NCBI GenBank assembly: GCA_963931865.1
Contig: OZ007517.1
Span: 9,000,038-9,064,037, forward strand
Reading direction: 5' to 3'
DNA: 64,000 nucleotides
Source of the DNA: Axinella damicornis
Lineage: Eukaryota > Porifera > Demospongiae > Axinellida > Axinellidae
The notes under the pieces were generated by a model. That model made no database searches. It worked only from the letters and a program-made list of their open reading frames with translations, and had not been told where the DNA came from. Every line of letters starts with the position of its first letter. The stretch's first letter is position 1. Both the position numbers and the translations under genes were made by a program. Shown piece by piece: positions 10,601 through 20,028 of the stretch.

Positions 10601-13600
10601 CTACCAGCAACCAGTCGATCCGAGTAACTTGGGATCTTCCAGTCTATCCCAATGCACCCATAATGCACTACAACCTCTACTACCGAGCATCAGATATCAC
10701 CCAACAGCCTCCAAACATCAGGAGTGACGGCTATACAGAAATCATGGACATCAGTAGTACCGAATTTGAAATTACTGGCTTAATACCCTATACAAACTAT
10801 ACTGTGCATGTCCGTGCCATTGGTCAGGGAAATCTGCTTGGAGAGATTGATGAGGAGATACTGCAGCGGACCAACAGTACTATCCAGGTTGTCATGACTT
10901 CAGATAGTCCAACTCAGGAACCTACTTCCAACACCATCACCATTCTCCTCCCTGGCCCAAGCCAAGTGGAAACTGGCCGTGTGATGTAAGCTTCGTACAC
11001 GTGCATGTGGCTTATATCCTCCTTTATTGCTGGATTTCCTCTTCCTGCAGTTTCTATGCAGTGGTTGTTGTCCGCAGTGGAAGCCCAGACACAAATCAGG
11101 CTGTGTACAATGATGCTGGACCCTACTCCAGTGGTACCTCCTACTATATTACAGCAGCATGGGCTGGGCAGAATATCTCCATGGTTCCGTCATCCCTCAC
11201 CGTCGGGGATGGCCTTACAACCTTGGCCAATATGGTGACATACACAAATGCTGAGCTGAGCTCCGACACTGACTATGCAATATTTGTCAGAATCGACGTT
11301 GAGTCTGATGCAGGTCCAGAGGTACATGGTTTGAGGTTAGCCTTATTCACACCAAATCCATAATCCCTCTGTCTCTCTGACTTCCCTACCACAGCCTCTC
11401 AGAATCTACTCTGAATATTTGGTTGTCAGAACAGGTAAAGTGTTCGCTTCAACAAGCATGCACTCCTGTGTACCAATTAATCGGCGTTGCTCCATGGAGA
11501 GCCCTGATCTAATGTACTCTATGAGGTACTTATATCGTATTTCAAAGTGGATTAGCTTGTTGCGTTCCAAATTTCATTTCCCATAGATTTTTTTTTTAGG
11601 GGGGGGGGGGACAACCTTTGCCCCTTCTCTATGGGAAATTTCACTGGGTCATGACTCCTATACCGAATGAGCTATAGCACTCAAACTGAGATACTATCAT
11701 CTACGTATCTCATGCGGTATATTCTAGTTGAAAATCAAGGCAATCCGACAATGTTGATTAATTAGTACACAGGAAGTGACATCACAGGAAACGGTCCATT
11801 GCTGTTTCAAGTTGTGTGTGTACCCTCTTCTGTCCGTGCCTCTATCCTAGATCTGAGCTACAGTCCAGGAGGACTGGCCTTTGGTATCATCTTTATCATC
11901 CTGCTGATTGCTGTGATAGTTGCCGTGGTGATATTCGCCATATACTGGTACAGGTGAGGTGGAACAATATTACAACCATAGCGCTGGCTGTATGCATATT
12001 GCTGTATTGTGCTCTGTGTAGTATGCTAGCACATTTCCCTTTTTTGAATAGAACCAGATATTACAGGCCTCTCATCGAGGGTGTGGTGGCCTTGGACAGA
12101 AGTCAAGAGTTGCAGAGTCTGACCATTATCCAAAATGAAACTTCTGTGAGGCCCTACGGTTAGTCCACCCACCTGTGTTACACTAGCCTCGTTCCCAGGC
12201 GCTCGGTAAGTGGGGAGATTACCAATTACCGAGCACCTGGAAATGAGGACTTCACAGTACTCTGCAGCTAACTTGCACTCCATGTCTATTGCCTGTAGCT
12301 GGGACGCTTAAGCCCATTCCGGTTTCAGCGTTTGGAACCCATGTGAAACGCATGCATGCCAATGACGACTACCTCTTCTCTGAGGAGTACACTGTAAGTG
12401 AAGCATTTTAACCCTTTGATGTGTGTGATCTGCTATTACACGTACTTTTCCAAGTCTATTCCAAATACCAATTTTGGTTCATTGGACCATTATTGGCACA
12501 TCAGTCACCCTACAGAACAGGAGTGCTGTTTCTGCCAATCTTGGTTTATTTCCAACATTGGCATACCAAAATGTATGCCATAATTGGTAGAAAATGAAAA
12601 AATGAGCCAAATTCAGAAACTCTTTGTACTTACATGTGTTTGGTTGTTTGCTTGGCAGAATGTGGAGCCCCACCATGCTCCGAGTTCTGAGGCCACCTAC
12701 CACCCTACAAACAATGCCAAGAACAGATACGCCAACATCGTAGCTTGTGAGTGCAGTGGTTGTATGATGTGTATGATTGTAATCGTCATGGATACGCCAA
12801 CATCACAGCTTGTGAGTGCGACAGTGGTGCACAAACTTTTATGATGTGTATGATTGTAATCTTCTTGGAATTTATGGTTTATAGACCCATTGCAGCTGAC
12901 ATCATCATTTTTGAGAATACAGACGGGTACACCAACATGGTGGCTGTTTTCCGTTTTTGGAGATAGCAGCTCCTGTGGCAATCTCGATGAATGCAGAGCT
13001 GTACCAACAATGCTTCTAGTGTGTGTTGAATTGCAATGCTATTGATATGTAGGCTATTAAATGCTTATTACCAGTGATGCAGGGCACGTTTCGATTGACA
13101 CTGCATGAGGCCAATGTATTATGGTATACCAAGATGATCGCACAAGTTTAGTATACGGAAATACTACGGAAAAGTAATGTAAGGTGCATTGGGTCTACAG
13201 ACAATCTGAGCTGTACACTGAACACTTTTTAGACCACAAATCCCAGTCCCCCAGGCTCTTCCCAGCTGTATGTCATATACTGTACACAATCTGGGAAGAT
13301 CCTGGAGCGAGGTTATTCTAGGCTAATCCAATGGAAAATATGTGACGCCCACAGATGACCACTCTCGAGTTCGGCTGCTAGAGATTTCTGGTAGAGTGGG
13401 GTCGGACTACATCAATGGCAATTTCATAGATGTAAGTTTTGGATCAATTACCGTACATATGTCTAGTTGTGCTAATTCGAATCTCTGTGCGAGATACTGA
13501 CCGTCCATATTCATTTAGGGTTACGACCAGCAAAATGCGTTCATTGCAACACAAGGTATGTTGATGGTTGAATCCACAGCTCGCTCAGTTGCTCACAAAA

Positions 13601-16600
13601 CTGTCTCACGTTCTTTCCTCAAGGTCCCGTGCCGGACTCTGTTCCCGACTTCTGGCGCATGGTGTGGGAACAGGGATCTGCCACCATCGTCATGCTGACA
13701 AACCTGGAAGAGAAGGGAAGGGTAAGGACGCTGTCACAAGGAGTGGCTTTCATCTCAGACACGCATGCATGCACGCACGCACGCACGCACGCATGCACAC
13801 ACACGTACACACACACACACACTCACACACACCAACACACACACACAGCCCACTCAACATATATTACTTGACCTCTGTGATTCCTTCTGTAGCTGAAATG
13901 CCACAAGTACTGGCCAGAGGAAAAGAGTGGTATCTATGGTCCAATCCGCGTCCACATTCAGGAGGTTCTGACCCTGGCTGATTACACCACCCGCACCTTC
14001 TCCCTCCAGCGGGAAGGCTCCAAGGAAGAGAGGATTGTCACGCAGTATCACTACACCAGCTGGCCTGATCATGGAGTCCCAGATTACCCCACTGCCCTCC
14101 TGCACTTTGTGAGGAAGGTGGGCTCTTCCAATCCACTGAATGCTGGGCCGATGGTGGTGCACTGCAGTGCTGGCGTGGGTCGTACCGGCACCTTTCTCAC
14201 CATCTTCTCCCAGCTGAGACGGCTCAAAGCTGAAAGCACTGTTGACGTGTTTGGCTACGTTCGATCCATGAGATTCCGAAGGTGCTACATGGTCCAAACA
14301 GAGGTATCGTCACTTACATACACTGTAATGCTTATGTACATCATAAAATGCCACAGTAATGCAAAAATGATGCCCTCGTTCAGTGTCTCCCTCCCTCACC
14401 TTCTCCTCCTCCTCCCTCCTTCCCTTCCTTCTTTCGTTTCCACTGCCTTCTCTTCTTCCTCCTCTCCTCCCCCTCCCTCCTTCCCTCCCCTCCCTCCTTC
14501 CCTCCCTCCTACAGCCCCAGTACATCTTCCTCCACGATGCATTGCTGGAGGCCATCGAGTGTGGGGTGACGGAGGTGGCGGCTAGAGACCTCCGGGACCA
14601 GTACAGGAGGCTGGGGATCATGGATGACCCAAGGGGAAAGACAGACTTGCAGGTCGAGTTTGACAAACTTGACACAACCATCCACCGACGAATACACCGT
14701 AACACCGCCTCACTGCCAGTGAACAAGCTCAAGAACAGATACGCAAACCCGGATATGATTCCTTGTGAGTGGTCAGGGGTACTGTACCCTTTGGGCTTCT
14801 AAATTTTGTGGTCTGATCTTCAAACAACCAACCTTTTTCCTTTGATTATTCTGGCAAGCATATTTTGAATAGACGAGGCTTCACATAGTTTCTGAATCTC
14901 ATTGTGCACCGTCTTAATACATTCCTGGCGAGAACACTGTTTCTAGTCTTACGTACGTTTGACCAGGCACTGATATACCTATACATCCCTGTACATGCAT
15001 ACATAATGTTAATGCTCACAACTTCATAATTTTCAGACATTTCAATTTCATTGCAGTTGACAACACACGCATCAGACTGACCAGTTTTCCTGGTGTGGAG
15101 GGATCCGATTACATCAATGCAAGCTTTGTTGATGTGAGCCGGAATTTATTTCCCTGACTTGCGAGTTTGCTTTGATGATTTGGAATATTTTGTTGCTTCA
15201 GGGCTATCACAAACGCCGTGCCTATATTGCCACCCAAGGCCCCCTTCCGGACACTGCTGACGACTTCTGGCGGATGCTGTGGGAGAACAAGTGTGCGACC
15301 GTTGTCATGCTCACCAAAGAGAGGGAGGGAGGAAAGTCAAAATGCCACCGCTACTGGCCCACTACGGGAGCTAAGACGTTCGGCCAGTTCCAAGTAGTCT
15401 TGCACGTGGTGAACGAGTATCCCGACTATACAATGAGAGAGCTGAAACTGGTTGACATTAGGGTAAGATCGTGCCCAGGTAAAGTCAATTTGTCCTAATT
15501 TTACTTACATTCTCTTCCTCCCTCTAGGATGGTTCTTCTTTGCCTGTGAAACACTTCCAGTACATGGGCTGGCCGGAGGAAGGAGTGCCCGAGAACGGCT
15601 CTGGCCTCATTGATCTCATTGGACAGGTGCAGAAGTGGCAAAGGAGTTCCGGAGACAAGCCCATTGTGGTGCATTGCAGGTCAGGGAAGTGTTTCACTCT
15701 GAACAAATGCTGCAAAACATATCTCTACTGGGTGTGCAAGACTGCCATATGTAGCTGGAGCTTACTAGACGAATGCAGAACATTGTGGGGCGAGCCTGAG
15801 CGAGTACAGTTGTCGAATGTGCATGGAGCAGTTGCATGCGCATGTGTTCCTACATGGAGCAGATGCATGCGCAATAGAGAGCATAGCACAACTTAAGGAC
15901 ACAGATCACACAAGAAGTTATGACACAAAAAATACACCCGTGCACTTCACTGCAACTGCGAATCAGTTAGCCGAAGCAGTCCGGTAGGTAGGTCATGAAA
16001 TGCTTTAGCCCCTCGCCGTGCGCTGTAGTCTCCATGCTTGTTGAGGTAGACCTATGGGTAGACCGTTCATAGTTCGTGTCTCAGTCTGGTCGACGTTGCA
16101 ACGGTGAGTTCGTTTGTGGTTTGAATTAACGCGTGATGCAATGACACGCAAAATACGAGCAGGAAGTGATTTATGGCACGACGTACGATAGATATAAAGA
16201 AATATTATGGAAAATTCACAGCAAACTCATCTATGTGGGGCTCGCTCAGGCTCGCCCCAATCAAGCCAGACCCTGGTTACCGTGCCGATGTAAAGTTTTT
16301 CTCACACACATCACTCCATTATAAATTATGAGTTCTTAACGTCGCTACTATCTTAAAGAAGTCCTGGAATTTGCTAACAGCTCTATGCTGCTGAGAAAGT
16401 GGGAAATCAATCCACTGACAAAATCCAGGTTCCAGGTTTAGGATTCTATGCGAAAATGGTCACCAACAAGTAAACTGAAGAATATTGACCCTTGTCCCGT
16501 GTGTTTTGACGTCCAGTGGTGGCTGTGGGAGGACGGGGACCTTCATCACCATCAGCATCCTGCTGGAACGGCTGAAGACAGAAGGAGTAGTGGATGTCTT

Positions 16601-17027
16601 CAACTCTGTCCGGGGACTACGGCTCCAGCGTCCAGGCATGGTACAAAGTGTGGTAAGTTGAAGATATACTTTGCTCTTTCATACTCTAGTCTCAGTCCCA
16701 CCAACGGATCGCTTACGTACAACAGCTAGCTATAGCACACGGTGCACGTAGCGTGAACATTCCAAGCATCATTACTAGCCAATCAACCAATCAGATTCAG
16801 CCCTCTGAAATTCTGCGGACGACTAATTTTTATGTAGCAACTTGATCAGACCCGTGCGTGATACTGGAAGCGATCCGTGCTGGGGTTGGTTTGGGTCTGG
16901 GGCCGAGACTAGATATACTCTTGATCAACATAACTTTCTCTTTACCTCTCAGGAGCAGTATGAATACTGTTACAAGACAGTTTTGGAGTACCTTGATTCA
17001 TTCGAACTCTATGCAAACTTCAAGTAG
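1..17027 (+). CDS. LAR-like receptor protein tyrosine phosphatase, 5' partial (39 visible exons)
   Basis: A single-pass receptor that should remove phosphate from tyrosines of cytoplasmic substrates. The window opens inside an Ig exon (codons start at base 2) and the gene ends with TAG at 17025-17027. The exons sum to 3415 codons with no frame break. Order: 7 Ig-pair exons, 2 single-Ig exons, 8 one-exon FN3 domains, 2 split FN3 domains, 2 more FN3 exons, membrane-proximal domain, transmembrane helix, phosphatase D1 and D2. The D1-D2 linker HDALLEA, the C-terminal [13 protein letters not shown] and overall order match the LAR/PTP-delta/sigma family, but the ectodomain is far larger than the 3 Ig plus up to 8 FN3 of that family. 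The signal peptide and first exons lie upstream of the window. No polyadenylation signal is obvious just after the stop. Confidence 0.93.
522..3949 (+). repeat. Tandem 1162-bp repeat of Ig exon pair A+B including introns
   Basis: Exon starts 522, 1684 and 2846 (type A) are each 1162 bp apart; starts 1105, 2267 and 3431 (type B) are 1162 and 1164 bp apart. Exons and introns are both highly similar, so the unit that duplicated was two exons plus two introns, encoding four Ig domains. Unequal exchange is the simplest explanation. Confidence 0.9.
4708..4760. repeat. (CA)n simple repeat in intron
   Basis: Two imperfect CA runs just upstream of the acceptor of the first FN3 exon (exon begins 4775). 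The paralogous intron at about 46975-47017 also has CA and CATA runs, so the repeat predates the gene duplication. Confidence 0.85.
5548..6972 (+). repeat. Four FN3 exons in a 373-bp tandem array
   Basis: Exon starts 5548, 5921, 6294 and 6667 are exactly 373 bp apart: 306-bp exon plus 67-bp intron. The copies at 5921 and 6294 are almost identical through exon and intron, suggesting very recent duplication or gene conversion. The paralogous array (47796-49240) has variable introns and has not been homogenised in this way. Confidence 0.95.
7579..8747. other. Large intron with G homopolymer and DNA-element insertion
   Basis: The intron lies between two FN3 exons. It contains unassigned sequence (7579-8032), a run of 22 G (8033-8054) and a TTAA-flanked inverted-repeat element (8097-8716). 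The equivalent intron in the paralogue (49847-49910) is only 64 bp, so the insertion happened in this gene only. No coding exon was recognised inside. Confidence 0.85.
8097..8716. mobile_element. TTAA-type non-autonomous DNA transposon (MITE), copy 1
   Basis: The element opens TTAACCCTTTAACCC and closes GGTTAAAGGGTTATTAA, giving terminal inverted repeats flanked by TTAA, the target typical of piggyBac-like elements. Internal blocks (TCAGATCTGG, AGTTTAGGGA, GAATTC near the right end) recur in the copy at 42931-43771, and the left end recurs at 63742. Short ORFs inside look like no transposase, so it is probably non-autonomous. Confidence 0.75.
11435..11850. other. Intron before transmembrane exon
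   Basis: Contains a T run followed by a G run near 11587-11610 and no other feature I can name. This is where the phosphatase gene and the short-tailed paralogues part: all share the preceding 40-bp exon (11395-11434, 22368-22407, 53100-53139, 58162-58201), then use different downstream exons. Confidence 0.7.
11851..12393 (+). other. Gene 1 transmembrane helix and juxtamembrane exons
   Basis: Exons 11851-11953, 12052-12158 and 12299-12393. The first encodes a hydrophobic stretch (from [16 protein letters not shown] through IFAIYWY) ending in arginines: a single transmembrane helix with stop-transfer residues. The second encodes a charged juxtamembrane segment with YYRPLIEG. The third ends in [10 protein letters not shown], matching the conserved run-in to RPTP D1 domains. 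The exon phases (1 to 2, 2 to 1, 1 to 0) link ectodomain and catalytic part in frame. Confidence 0.9.
12184..12253. repeat. Short fold-back element (TAGCCTCGTTCCCAGGC family)
   Basis: TAGCCTCGTTCCCAGGCGC pairs with an inverted copy (GCACCTGGAAATGAGG) about 50 bp downstream, in an intron. One of at least seven short inverted repeats of this type in the window. Confidence 0.65.
12727..12815 (+). repeat. 65-bp tandem duplication of an exon end with its splice donor
   Basis: GATACGCCAACATC...AGCTTGTGAGTG occurs at the true exon end (donor after 12746) and again 65 bp downstream (donor-like GTGAGT at 12812). A second plausible donor is thus supplied. Using it would add 65 bp and shift the frame just after the phosphotyrosine loop of D1. 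Confidence 0.75.
13759..13850. repeat. (CA)/(ACGC)n simple repeat
   Basis: Alternating ACGC and CA units in the intron between D1 exons 13624-13721 and 13893-14303. Confidence 0.85.
14385..14514. repeat. Polypyrimidine (CCT/CTT) tract ahead of acceptor
   Basis: About 130 bp of almost pure C and T in the intron that interrupts the D1 Q-loop, ending at the TACAG acceptor before 14515. It doubles as an extended polypyrimidine tract. Confidence 0.8.
15057..17027 (+). other. Gene 1 phosphatase domain D2, variant active site
   Basis: Exons 15057-15133, 15202-15462, 15528-15679, 16517-16652 and 16953-17027. The D2 run-in [11 protein letters not shown] lies in the previous exon. Seen here: [44 protein letters not shown], and the acid loop GWPEEGVP with Glu where active domains have Asp. 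The loop across the 15679/16517 junction reads [12 protein letters not shown]: Cys and Arg are kept, but the usual AGV is GGC. WPE is typical of weakly active regulatory D2 domains in known RPTPs. The protein ends [13 protein letters not shown], equivalent to the LAR C-terminus. D2 is probably regulatory with low activity. Confidence 0.92.
15782..16261. mobile_element. Inverted-repeat element in D2 intron (GGGGCGAGCCTGAGCGAG ends)
   Basis: ATTGTGGGGCGAGCCTGAG at the left end is matched in inverse by CTCAGGCTCGCCCCAAT at the right end, about 480 bp apart. It sits inside the intron that splits the D2 catalytic loop (15680-16516). A partial left end recurs near 55796-55816. No ORF of transposase character. 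Confidence 0.75.
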
Positions 17028-17534
17028 CTACACAACATAATATTATATCAGAAATGTCTCCATATAGTCCTTCAATAGTTGTTCATAGGTTACTGATTTA
17101 TATATAGATAGCACATTGCTTTTGTGTGACTAATTTTCCTCATTAGAATGTTCAAAGTTTAATCATTGTCCTTATTATTGGCCAATACATACAGGGACCT
17201 TCATAGTCAAGTGTTGGCACTCCAGATGTGGCACAGCATTTCCTCCGAGTCAGTTCATAAAGTCTCTTATACACCTGTACACAGGAACCAGTCACCAGCT
17301 GCAGCCCACTTCTCGTACACCGCACTCCTAGTGTGTACATGTAGTTGCAGAACCTACCGTGGCATAATATATATATGGAATGGAGTATGGACGACAAGAC
17401 TAGAAATCCCGAGAGAGTTATACCCCGCGCGCGCGCATGCGCGAAGCGGAAATCGCCGTTCTTCGGGTGCACGTGGCTACGTGCATACGTGCCGTTGTGT
17501 ACGATACCGCATGCAGGCGCAGGTGTGTGCGGTG
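17028..17534. other. Intergenic spacer, CpG-rich at right end
   Basis: 3' flank of gene 1 and 5' flank of the next first exon. 17420-17480 is rich in CG (an alternating CGCGCG block), as often seen at animal promoters. No TATA box, RNA gene or conserved element recognised. Confidence 0.5.
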
Positions 17535-17631
17535 ATGGCGGATTTGGCGATGAGGTTAGGAGGCGTCGTGGTGGGTTTGGTTGCCGTGTTTTGCAGTGTC
17601 GTGGTGAGCGCGATGGGCCAAGATGGCCATG
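17535..17631 (+). CDS. Signal-peptide first exon of gene 2
   Basis: Encodes a 32-residue start MADLAMRLGG followed by a hydrophobic core (VVVGLVAVFCSVVVSA): a good secretory signal with likely cleavage after VSA. It ends at a GTAAAG donor in phase 1, like the signal exons at 25875, 56645 and 61518. An in-frame upstream ATG at 17511 would add MQAQVCAV; the later ATG gives the more conventional signal peptide. The next recognised exon (20291) starts in phase 0 and cannot be joined in frame, but the exons at 20566, 20978 and 22914 start in phase 1 and can. Confidence 0.6.
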
Positions 17632-17836
17632 GTAAAGCATAGATCGTGAATACCCTCGTGGTTCACGGTACGTAGTTTAGAGTAACTCGACAAGATGCCC
17701 TCTATACCTGGAGTATTGAGCTAATCATGATTCACTCCCTTCCAAACATTTACTATAATATTATACATAATACCGCGCGCACAGGTGGGAACGAGGGTAC
17801 TGACCCATGCGGTGCCACTCCATGCACTTGACTAGT

Positions 17837-18254
17837 CAGGGGCGGCGGCACGTATTTACAATCGGGGGGGGGGGGGGGCAAGCCAGTGGGGTAGTCTACG
17901 CACGCTGCCGAAGACAGTGCACAGAGGCGCGTAGCGCCGATCAGTTGGACTGTCCGCCGCGCGAAGCTCGGAAAAATTTTTTCGCCTTCATTTTTCAATT
18001 ATCAAGATGGGCTCTCGTGGCACCTTCGTGCTTTGTACTGCGCGTTCCAGATGTATGAGGATCGATGCTGCGCCAGATCAGCAACTCGATTCGCGTACAT
18101 CACAAGGTTAGCCGAGTCAGCCTAGTACTAAGTATAGGGCAGCCGTTGGCTGTTTAATAGTAGCTAGCTAAAAGTTAGGGGGGGGCGATGCCCCCCCTAA
18201 ATATTGGGGGGGGGGGGGGGGGGCGCTTGCCCCCCCCCCGTGCCGCCGCCCCTG
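17837..18254. mobile_element. hAT-like non-autonomous DNA transposon, copy 1
   Basis: Perfect ends CAGGGGCGGCGGCACG and CGTGCCGCCGCCCCTG, with CTAGT on both sides as the target duplication (at least 5 of the 8 bp usual for hAT). G runs of 15 (17864-17878) and 18 (18206-18223) lie near each end. The interior (CGCGCGAAGCTCGG, TTTTCGCCTTCATTTTTCA) recurs in degraded form at about 35190-35380. Confidence 0.8.
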
Positions 18255-18825
18255 CTAGTTTTTTGGGGAAGTACCTAGCTATAATATTACAGTGGAACCT
18301 GTCTATAGCAGTCATCTTGGGACCAGTATTATTTTTTTGGCCACCATGCATGGACAGGTGGCTGCTGTAAGCAGGTTAATAATGGATTAACGCAAATGCC
18401 GGGGATGATGGATTCCATTAAGCTTGAAAGAACATAAGGCACCTGCTGGCTATTATCCGGTTCAGAACCGAATAATAGCTAACAGATGGACGCTCTTGAA
18501 CCTTGAAGGGGTGACCATTTCAACTAAGTTGTAGAGTAGTTGACTGAAACTGGAGTAAACCCATTCAGGGGTTGTTTCAACTAAATATTTTTTGTACTGA
18601 TGCATGGGAACCAGGCTATGTAGTAACATACCAGCAACATACCTTTGGCTTGTGCAGGTGCAGGTATAGGTAGCTAAATGACGGTAGTCCTCTACTACGC
18701 ATGGTAACATGTCATTTGCACCATTGATAATATTGGTATAATTATAATCACGATTCTATGTATGCACCTACCTACATTTTGACAAGAAGAAAACATCACT
18801 TGAACCTGTCAAAGCACAGCTTCGT

Positions 18826-18938
18826 CCTCAGGCTGTTCCCACCGCCAGTATTTGATTGCGTGCAATTTGTACCGTATATTTATTTGCACACTGCAAGCGA
18901 TCAAATACTGGCAGTGGGAATGGCCTGGGAATGAGGCT
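18826..18938. repeat. Fold-back element
   Basis: CCTCAGGCTGTTCCCACCG and the following CCAGTATTTGATTGCGTGCAA are matched in inverse by TTGCACACTGCAAGCGATCA and ATACTGGCAGTGGGAATGG on the right arm. Ends resemble the CCTCGTTCCCAGGC fold-back family. Confidence 0.7.
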
Positions 18939-19344
18939 AGTCCTACTGTAGCATATATTGTGTGCTAGAATTTCCTCTGCCAATCTTGTTGGACATTCTG
19001 CAATTGCAAGTTGGTTCTTTTCACTTCCATTTTCAGCTACTTCCTGTTAACAGTTTATTGGCTCCACCCATTTCGCATTTGCATGTGACAGCTAGCACGC
19101 GACGTGACCCTACTTAATACTGCAAGCTACATGCAGTTGCCATTGGGCTGAGGGCCAATACCGAGGTACATACGGAATGTGGAGTAGTATTTCATGACTG
19201 ATTAGCCTCGAGCATTCCCAGACCACACTAAGTAGGGTGAATGCATTCTGGTAGAGTAACAGATTTGTACCACTTAGCTATACCCATTTTGCCTATGATG
19301 TGGCATAATTAGCTACACCTATAGTTTAGTCTAATTATGATGGA

Positions 19345-19390
19345 AGAGTTTAGCAGTCAAATGCTTTAACCACTCGGCCACCAGCCACCT
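19345..19390 (-). other. tRNA-Ser-like 5' half (pseudogene or SINE head)
   Basis: Read on the minus strand, GGTGGCCGAGTGGTTAAAGC followed by ATTTGACTGCTAA matches the A box, D-arm and anticodon-loop region of a serine tRNA with a GCT anticodon. The anticodon stem does not pair and no T-arm follows, so this is not a functional tRNA. Confidence 0.5.
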
Positions 19391-19740
19391 CCTGCAAGCA
19401 TGCAGTAGTTGTCCCTGTATTATGTGGAAAGATATGTAAGACGACGTGGGTATTGGTCCGGCAAGAAGTAAATACTTTAGGTTTGCAATTGTGAGATGGG
19501 TTGTCTACTGAACTGTTTTAGGCCATCATCCCTGCTTGTTTTCTTGCTGTTCTGCTATCCCTACATCTCCATCCATTTTTAGTTTTTTTTTACACATTAT
19601 AGTCATACTAGCTATCTGTGTGATGTGGCTACTGAGTAATAGCTGCAATAACTTCCTGTGGGTGGAGCTTCACAGAATTGACATGACCTGGAATGCGCTG
19701 GAGTCCCAACTATATACCGGCTCTTTGCGTAAGTACCGTA

Positions 19741-20028
19741 GTGTCCCGTTAATACGCCCCCATTTTTTACATCCAGCCCAAAGTGGGGAGGGGGCATACT
19801 ATACCGGGTTTTTTGCACTACATACTGTCGGTCATGTACCACGGGGTTGGTATTTCCTGCAGAAAAGTGGCAGCAAGATGATTTGTATTGTCGACGTCAA
19901 CGGTGACTACCGACTGCTTGAAGTTGTAGTGCTCACAAGGGGGCGTTAAAATGAGTCAAACTGTGCAGGAACTTGGGCGAAAAGAGGGGGGAGGGCGGAT
20001 TTTCGAAGGGTGCGTATTAGCGGGACAC
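19741..20028. mobile_element. TA-flanked MITE (mariner-like)
   Basis: Ends GTGTCCCGTTAATACGC and GCGTATTAGCGGGACAC form an inverted repeat with one mismatch, flanked by TA on both sides. The 288-bp interior has no coding potential. Confidence 0.75.

Larger units (their letters stand above)
4775..11434 (+). other. Gene 1 FN3 exons and membrane-proximal domain
   Basis: Exons: 4775-5071, 5175-5480, 5548-5853, 5921-6226, 6294-6599, 6667-6972, 7285-7578, 8748-9047, 9170-9454 plus 9539-9634 (one FN3), 9704-9810 plus 9880-10084 (one FN3), 10149-10490, 10568-10985, 11051-11321, 11395-11434. FN3 signatures recur: V.W..P near the start, Y.V.......T near the middle and YTVRVRAYT.VG.GP near the end. The first eight FN3 exons are phase 1-1. 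Introns inside the last FN3 domains use phases 0 and 2. The exon at 11051 starts [13 protein letters not shown] and resembles the membrane-proximal region of other RPTPs. A tetra-arginine site (RRRRQ, codons 9337-9348) is a likely furin cleavage site. The donor after 9454 is weak (GTTAGG; the paralogue has GTGAGT). Confidence 0.9.
12659..14764 (+). other. Gene 1 phosphatase domain D1, predicted active
   Basis: Exons 12659-12746, 13355-13431, 13519-13555, 13624-13721, 13893-14303 and 14515-14764, preceded by the run-in exon ending 12393. Motifs in order: phosphotyrosine-loop KNRYANI, then [44 protein letters not shown] with the catalytic aspartate, and the signature loop [14 protein letters not shown] with nucleophile Cys and transition-state Arg. 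MVQTE then [13 protein letters not shown] completes the Q-loop. All residues expected for hydrolysis of phosphotyrosine are present. The final exon also covers the D1-D2 linker and the start of D2. Confidence 0.95.

Noticed and set aside
13568..13981. ORFs of His/Thr runs over the CA repeat
   Set aside because: Simple-repeat translation; the real exons here are 13624-13721 and 13893-14303 in the phosphatase frame.
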